Origin: Pinus tabuliformis
Taxonomy: Eukaryota > Streptophyta > Pinopsida > Pinales > Pinaceae
Direction of reading: 5' to 3'
DNA: 64,000 bases
Assembly (NCBI GenBank): GCA_031772625.1
Contig: CM062815.1
Span: 607,275,980-607,339,979 of the forward strand
The notes under the pieces were generated by a model. That model worked only from the letters and a program-made list of their open reading frames with translations. It was not told the DNA's origin and ran no database searches. This document shows, in pieces, positions 57,513 to 64,000 of the stretch. Each line of letters begins with the position of its first letter. The stretch's first letter is position 1. The translations under genes were made by a program, and so were the position numbers.

Positions 57513-59921
57513 CTTGGCGACACACTGGTAGAACTCCAGCTCTCTGAATGGACCTTTTTTGTGAAAAACAAGTCTAACACCTCCAGAAGTATTGTTTAGT
57601 TCTCAGTTCATCTTAGTTTCCACACTTGCTTGATTGTAAGATGTAGCATCTTCCATGCTCTTGGTTGATTTACACACATTCCCATCCAAGTCAACATAGT
57701 TGTTTTGATTGGGGTTGAGGGGTATATTGGTGCACAAGTAGTATAGTCATCAAAGTCTTAGTTTCATCTCTGCTGTTGCTCCACTGCCAGTAGGCTTGGA
57801 CAATACCCCGACAGAGTCACATAGGAACACAAGCATGGCTTCGCTTTCGGCGAGCCTGGTTAGTACCCCAACGGAGTTACTCGCATGACCTCTCTATGCA
57901 GGAGGCCTTTCTCTTCTTCTGCCTTATTCATTTTTCATTTTTTCAATTTTTTTTTCACTTTCTCATTTTTTCATTTTTCATATTCATAATTGTGCATAGC
58001 ACTTATTCATTTCAGAGGCAGAAGAGGGATCCTGACTTATTGAGAGCATAAGAGGTTATTCCTGCAAAGAAGTAGTTTATTATACTTCTGATGTGCCTAT
58101 TAAGGTTTTCCCCCTCACCTTACTCTACTTGATTGAGCTGACAAGGATTAACCCAAAAACAACCGACTAGAGTAGGTGATACTAGTTAGCGTGCAAGCAT
58201 TCTGTTTTCACCAAGGTTCACTTTGAACCGTATGTATTTTCCATTGATGTATCATGGACTGAACACAAAAAGTTCTTACATAAGAGAGCTAACAACAGAT
58301 AACAAAATGTTGATAGTTGTACAATCCCCCTCGTACTTTACCCAGTTTGTTACAAGAGTCATACATGGTTTCGTGCAAAACTAACCTACAAACAAAACAA
58401 GCAAACAAACAACAAAGCAAAGCAGAAGAAGAAGTGAAAGAAAAAGAAATGTGAGTAAGAAAACAAGAAAGTAAGCGAAAAACCAACAAAGCAAGCACTA
58501 CTCCTAATCCTAAGCTAATGATGCATGGGACATCTCACGTGAAGTGATACTTCCAATGCACCTATCGACGCATTGGTTGACTCATGTTGGTGAAGGCATG
58601 GTTCGTGAACAAGACAACTATGTGAACTAGCAAACAAGAAATCTATAACAGTGAAGACAAACACACTCTGAGTTTATAAGCGACCACAGAACATAGATGA
58701 GTGAAAGTGTGTGACATGCACTCTGTGGAGCTGCCATGGTGTTGTGCTACACTACATGCAGATGTTGAGTGTGTGCATTCTCTTGACTATGACATGCAAG
58801 CAAACGTGAGAATGGTAGACCACTTATGTTGTGCATGTGTGCTTGTTGTGTAGGATTCCTCCAATGCATGAGCGATGGGATCATGTAGTTCAAGTGGAGG
58901 AAGTCAAATCTGGGAGTTTGGTTGATCTTCAATGTAAAGCAGAGAGAGATGAGGAGCCTTGATTGTTTCAACAATTTCCTGACTAGAAGTGAAACCAACC
59001 TCAGGACAGGGAGGGCCTAACATAACCATCAGCTTAGGCTGAAGTGCCTTGACAGTCTACGGGGTTTCGACTTCATTGATAGATAGATCATTGTAGACCA
59101 GTGTCTTAGATATATTGACAATGAATGAATCAACATCGTGATGAAATGAAGAAGTAGAGAGATCACGATAGCCAAGATCAGAAAATTTAGGATGTTTTTC
59201 AGCATCCTCACAATTTGATGAATTGGGCAGAGGTTAGATGAGAAGGAAAGTGTTCACCCTTTGTGTTTACAGAAATGATAGATGACAGATTGGATAGATT
59301 TCTAGAGGAAGATTTGTCCTCTCCACACTATGATGATAGACAGACATTTGACATGTCTTGTGAATGATCAGAAGTAGAAACATCCAAAAATGGGTTTTCA
59401 TAGGGGAAATCAATAGTGGAAAAATCACAAGGGATGTCAAGATGAAGTGGATGAGGCGTGGTTGGAAGGGAGTCATCCTTCACCACAGGTTCTTTGGATT
59501 ACCACACACACTCATCATGAATGATGGCACAGGTTGGATGCATAACACCAACTCCGTCGACAACTTGATCCTCGTTCACAACAAGTGAGGAGTTCAGAAT
59601 GGAAGAACACAAAATAGTACAATCTAGAGGATCAACAGAATGTGAGGACGGAGGTTGATGGAATGAATCCACGTGACAACCAATAGGCTTGCAAGCCAAA
59701 TCTGCACAGATATCAAGAGTAGGTGGGGTGGGAGGATGTGATAGTTCAACAGAGGTATGTGCATGATCTCCCACATCACTCTATGGTGGTGGAGCTGTTT
59801 GATGAGGTGAAGGTGGACAGTCACTTGTGAGAGCGACTGTGCCTGTTAATGATTGCACAGTTCCATCACTGGAGTATGAGCGGGATTCAAGTGATTTTAG
59901 GAATTGCAGATTCTTAGATAT
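57513..59921 (-). other. Element G interior downstream of gag
   Basis: About 2.4 kb. The minus strand at 59000-59900 is a decayed Ser/Pro/His-rich coding stretch continuing from gag. Below that no coding match is seen. T-rich CATTTTTTCA-like runs lie at 57925-57985. No RT or integrase. The bases beside the 3' LTR (57513-57530) are not purine-rich on the minus strand, so no clear polypurine tract was found. Confidence 0.6.
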
Positions 59922-60359
59922 TTAAAGAAGATACTCAAATATCCCATCGAGAAATTCCCAATCAATATCATCTTCAGGGAATTGGTATGCAAGATTACAA
60001 AAGCGTGTGTGAAACTGTTCAATGGATTCATCGGGTGCTTTTCGTAATTTCAGAATTTCTTTGTTGAGTGCTTTACGGTCAAAGTGATTGAAAGCACGGT
60101 CTATCTCTGTGACCAGATGAGCAAGAGAATGAATAGATTTTTTGGGCAGCGTGGCACACCAGTGCATTGGGTGCCCTCGAAGCGTGTAGATGAACAACAC
60201 GCAGCTCATGTATTCTTCAAAGAATCCATGTCTTTCGCATGAGCCTACAATGCTGACTACATGCCTAACCAAGGCTACATGGCCTCCACCATCATATGTT
60301 TTATGAGACAAGTTATCTGAGAGCTTTTCCGAGATAATGAAGTCATTTCCATAAGACAT
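59922..60359 (-). CDS. gag: Element G gag
   Basis: A 145-codon open frame starting at 60359 with MSYGNDFIISEKLSDNLSHK. The gag core is recognisable from LRGHPMHWCATLPKKSIHSL, LVTEIDRAFNHFD and ILKLRKAPDESIEQFHTRF. It ends in a TAA near 59922, and decayed coding sense continues downstream, so the full protein was longer. No zinc knuckle was found. Gag would form the particle; its retention in an element lacking pol suggests it may once have packaged its own RNA. Confidence 0.7.
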   Translation of the reverse strand: MSYGNDFIISEKLSDNLSHKTYDGGGHVALVRHVVSIVGSCERHGFFEEYMSCVLFIYTLRGHPMHWCATLPKKSIHSLAHLVTEIDRAFNHFDRKALNKEILKLRKAPDESIEQFHTRFCNLAYQFPEDDIDWEFLDGIFEYLL

Positions 60360-60442
60360 GCACTCTGAAAGAGAAACTTAGTAGTTAGTCATGATAGATA
60401 TGTAGAGATTCAAAACAGATGTGAGGAATCAGCTTGTCATTT

Positions 60443-60461
60443 GGTCCCCCTTCTAGCACCA
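60443..60461 (-). other. Primer binding site of element G
   Basis: The minus strand reads TGGTGCTAGAAGGGGGACC three bases inside the 5' LTR. It is not the iMet type; the matching tRNA was not identified. Confidence 0.6.
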
Positions 60462-61175
60462 AAATTTTGACGATGTTGGATCTGCCAACATCTAAGGGGA
60501 TCTCCCTGGTAAGAAGTCCCATTTAGACCTCAGACCGTTTGGTGTAGGAGTCCTAGCAGTGGGTCGTACGGTAATGCCTTGACCGCGATTTCGCACAAAG
60601 ACAAGTAAGATGTCTCTGTTGGTAGCAAGGGTGTGACAACTATAGTAAGACAAGGAAGGTGCATGAGAGGTTCTAACGCAATGAGGGTGAGATGAATACG
60701 CCCTTGTAAACAAGTGATATCACTAGGATTGGAAGGGAACACATGAGCAAAGATACATCAAAACATGGAAGGCAAGTTAGCAAGTGACCCAAAGTGATGG
60801 TTAAACCAATAACCCATTTAAGAAAGATTCGTACATACTTATGCATAATAGTATATACATGCATGCGTAAGAAAGAAAATACATATTCATTTAGGGTAAT
60901 CTAGATAGCATAGAATAAAATACAACATATGAATGAAACGTGCTAGCTCTTGTTATATTAAGAAGTGTAAGTTCCAGTCATATGGTACATCCATGTCGAA
61001 CCACTAGTTCCAATTTTGGAACGTTACAGCCACAACCGCCTGCTCCTCCAAAGAGATGTACTAGCTTTGCGTAGTAGAGAAGCCAAGGCTCGTTACAATA
61101 CTGTCCAAGTTCTCTCCAAGATAGTCTTATTAGAAGCTTGGCTAACCAAAAACCTTTACAATGAGTTATGAGGTT

Positions 61176-61186
61176 CTATTTATAGC
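61176..61186 (-). promoter_or_regulatory. TATA box in element G 5' LTR
   Basis: The minus strand reads GCTATAAATAG, matching the site at 44990-45000. This copy would drive the element. Confidence 0.6.
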
Positions 61187-62549
61187 AAAGGGTGGGGTGA
61201 CATTCCCTTTTGTGACAATTCATCTGCCCTCATGACTCTTCATCTACTCTACGACTATTACATCCAACTATCAGCACTTGAACTTCCACTTAACAAGACA
61301 TTACATTACAATGAACATGTGTCCATGCAATACAAAATGGCTTGAGCAAGCCATGCAAGACATCACTGACACTTGGTCCATTGTGGTGAGACCAACTCTT
61401 TTACATGCTTGTGATGGTGAAGGTGGCGAGCTGATGCCAAGCTTGGTCATCCGTGATAGTGTGCATGAGCTCCATGGTGACATCTGGCTGAAGAAAACTC
61501 TTGGATCCGTTGCATCCGGGTGCATTGGTATGGTTCCTCCATCCAACTCATTTTCTAACATGCGCATGGTCTTCTTGGGTGTGGCCAAACCGGCAACACA
61601 CTGATGCATAGTGTTCATGCATATCTTCCAGTGTGTGTTGGTGGTCATGCACATCAACTATCAACTACATGTTGACCTTCAGTCGGGCTTGCCTCTTGTC
61701 TTCGTCTTGGTGAGTGTTCTGAATGGGTTGGATCACTTGCGTGTACACAATGACATGCATGATGCTAAATCCCTTGCATGCAATCAACAACACTTCTCAC
61801 CATGTCTGATCCATGCTGGCTGTTGGGTTGGATATTTAACTTGTACGGGCACAATTTCATCCGTGAGTGCATGTTGCACCCGCTACTATACCTGTTCTTG
61901 CTGCAACTCATTCTCTTGTCTAGGAAGCTCCTGTTCTTCCTTGATTTGTTGCTTGAGCACATGCAACTCCTTCTCTGTTCCATTCTCTACCTTCACGTGA
62001 TCTTCATGTCACACCATCACCTCATAGCTTGAGTATCCAAAGTTGCTTTCACCACAAGGGGATCTGCTTGAGCTTGCAACTTTGTTCTGCCTCTGTGTTT
62101 TCAACAACCTTCCTCTTGCATTCATTGCATCCGATATGTTGCCTTCAGCTGCTATTCATGATGCTGCTCACTGTGATGTTGCTATTGTCATATCTTAATG
62201 TCCTTGTATACGAACAAGTTGATGTCTTCGTGGGTAGGCAATTCCATAGACACTTGATCGACTGCATCCCCAAGTGTGCTCTAAATGGTGTCTTTGACTC
62301 TACTCTCTTGGAAACCATTGTACTTGTAGTGTTAAGAGGTAGATGAACATCTGCGATACTTGGAGACATGGAAATTCTCATGGCAAGAAATTTGTCAGTA
62401 AAAAACCAAAATGAACTTGAGAACTGAATTGCAACATACCTGTGTGACTAATCATGAAGGTCGTGCAATTTCGTACAGTAGGTTGGGAGACTGAGTGCCA
62501 AAACTACACAAGGCATAGTCTGGGCTACTAAGAGGCTAACTAACTACTG

Positions 62550-62780
62550 GAACTGTGCAATGCATAGTCCAATATGGTTGCTAACTATTGGAATTGCACA
62601 ATGCGCAATCTCAGCTAGTAATGGTTGCAGGCTCAGTGACTACATTGCACAATTTTCTGGGCCAGTAGCAACTGTCCCTCAAAATTGCACAATGCAAAAA
62701 TGGAGGATAGTCACTAGGTAGAAATGAGGATTTCCTGAGAGGAAGACAAAACCTTCCCTCTCAGGATTGCACAATGTTGT
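62550..62780 (-). repeat. TTGCACAA motif cluster 1, G 5' LTR
   Basis: Cores near 62555, 62592, 62645, 62685 and 62765; partner of 56080-56310. Confidence 0.65.
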
Positions 62781-63549
62781 CTTGGTGAGGTAGAGTCTGT
62801 GCCAAGGTTGCCCAGACTCACCGACGGGAAACTGAAAGTGAAAGTGAATGCAGATGCATGGCGATGCTGAGTTTAAGAACACGTGAATGATCGTGCATGA
62901 AAAAAATGAATGATAGATTCATAAAATAGAATAACATGCATGTGAGTGATGCGAGTTTCCAAATCAGCGACCATTCGTGAAAAACAATTTCATGCATGCG
63001 ACAACATTGAGATGTTAATGAAAACTGAAACGGTGCTGGTACAAGCTAGTATGTATCGAAACAACAACAAGCGCTCACTAAAATCAAGCAGACAACATTC
63101 ATACGAAGAGAAACACAAAAAGCACCAGAAATGCAACAAAAGACATGAAAAGCAAGCTTACCCCAAAACAACTGAGTTGAATGTGTCAACACCTCCTAGA
63201 TGCGATGTGGGATGTCAGAGCGGCAAGGTTATTGTGAGGAATGAGCTCTGCAGTGTCCGATTGATGAGTTTTGATAAAATCAAGGTTGTAACGTGCATGC
63301 CACAAATCTGGGAAAACGACACTTGGTGGGAGGTTTCTAAAAAGATCCTTGCATGTAACTTCCAACTGCCAAACATAGATCCCTGAAACAAGGGATGCCT
63401 TTGCATGTTGCCTTGGGAGAAGAAGTGCATGCAAGTCTGTTTTGCTCAGTCCCAGAGGAAACCAGTTAACTCAACTGCACATACAAGAGGCTACTCAACT
63501 ACTGGGAGAAATGTGCATTTCTAGTTGGGAGTTGGGCTGGCTTCTCAGA

Positions 63550-63765
63550 ATATTTGCGTAATTTTTGGGCATAGTAGCTGACTTCTACCCAGATTTGCAC
63601 AAATTCTAGCCTAAGCATCCCAGCTCGGAAGGATTACACAATTTTCTAGGTGGATCTTTCTCAATAGAATTGTGCAATTCTGGGGCCCAATAGGTTGCCA
63701 GTTAAGATTGCACAATTTCATTAGGGAAGGTTAGTTTCCCTCCAGATTTGCACAAATTATTGAAG
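63550..63765 (-). repeat. ~38-bp TTGCACAA tandem array, G 5' LTR
   Basis: Cores near 63553, 63593, 63631, 63668, 63705 and 63750; partner of 57085-57295. Confidence 0.75.
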
Positions 63766-63981
63766 GAGCTCCTAAGCTTGTTGCTCGAATAGGTCCGGAT
63801 GAACAGCCTATGAGGGGAATGCATCAAGGTTTGATCAACAGGTTGTCTTTCTACAAGAAAATCACTGGAGCTTGTGTACTTGACGAAGCAAGACATGCTC
63901 CTCTAAAAGGTTGGTAGGGAGGCTCCAAAACGAAGCTAAGGCAAAATTTTTGAGGGTGGTTGTAGCCGCTACAACAAACTC

Positions 63982-64000
63982 TTACCTCCAATACAACAAA
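63982..64000. other. Flank of element G
   Basis: Nineteen bases after the AACTC duplication; too short to interpret. Confidence 0.5.

Larger units (their letters stand above)
44277..63976 (-). mobile_element. Element G: large retrotransposon derivative, gag only
   Basis: Flanked by perfect AACTC duplications (44272-44276 and 63977-63981). The LTRs are ~3.5 kb: 60465-63976 (3,512 bp) and 44277-57512 less the 9,710-bp element F insertion (3,526 bp). LTR ends form TGTTG...CAACA. The interior is only 2,952 bp. A primer site beside the right LTR gives minus orientation, and a gag ORF starts about 0.1 kb further in. No protease, RT or integrase is present. Very long LTRs around a short interior match the LARD class, here retaining gag. 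It would need a partner's enzymes. Confidence 0.88.
60465..63976 (-). repeat. 5' LTR of element G
   Basis: 3,512 bp, uninterrupted, TTTTGACGATG...GCTACAACA. The inner CA has become AA (plus strand TT). Followed by AACTC. Confidence 0.92.

Noticed and set aside
44286..60474. TGTTGGA(C/T)C(C/T)GCCAACA as LTR edge of element G
   Set aside because: The paired AACTC duplications and CAACA/TGTTG ends place the edge nine bases further out (44277 and 60465).

Overview
This is plant nuclear DNA made almost entirely of LTR retrotransposons. No host protein-coding, rRNA or tRNA gene is recognisable. The evidence is plant Ty3/gypsy (chromovirus and Tat/Athila-like) and Ty1/copia proteins, tRNA-iMet-type primer binding sites, 5-bp target-site duplications (TSDs) and deep nesting. 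The heavy decay, long non-coding LTR elements and lack of genes over 64 kb suggest a large-genome seed plant, possibly a gymnosperm. That last step is inference and the species is not identified.

Layout. (1) 1-678 is a decayed helical ORF in flanking DNA. At 1140-7071 a minus-strand chromovirus lies inside a perfect CATCC duplication; it has an intact pol frame and is the best preserved element here. (2) 7681-30412 is a plus-strand Tat-like Ty3 element 'T' (1.74-kb 5' LTR, leader, gag, protease, RT). Two later insertions split it: non-coding element 'A' (14466-23278) and minus-strand copia element 'B' (23837-28898). T stops inside RT, where it abuts 'E' (30413-32575): a helical ORF broken only by TAG codons, followed by an LTR. 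(3) 32576-41150 holds the 5' end of a minus-strand Ty3 element 'D' (gag, leader, primer site, ~1.96-kb LTR). Plus-strand copia element 'C' (34146-39415) splits D's LTR. (4) 41151-44271 is mostly uncharacterised AT-rich DNA with a possible short LTR end and two simple repeats. (5) 44277-63976 is a minus-strand large retrotransposon derivative 'G', with ~3.5-kb LTRs around a 2.95-kb interior that keeps only gag. Its 3' LTR was split by 'F' (45906-55610), a second non-autonomous Athila-like element with a twin-zinc-knuckle gag remnant and an unusual second ORF next to its 3' LTR.

How the parts relate. Only the chromovirus looks recently mobile. A, F and G show no polymerase and would have depended on proteins supplied in trans. 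D's LTR resembles A's, so the D family could be A's partner. Nesting gives relative ages: T before A and B; D before C; G before F. Most in-frame stops can be explained by C-to-T changes at CAG or CGA codons, the footprint expected from deamination of methylated cytosines in silenced plant DNA.

No defence, metabolic or other cellular system is visible. The most unusual items are the helical ORF family (two copies), the two-ORF non-autonomous element F, the repeated TTGCACAA motif in G's LTRs, and the repeat arrays inside A.
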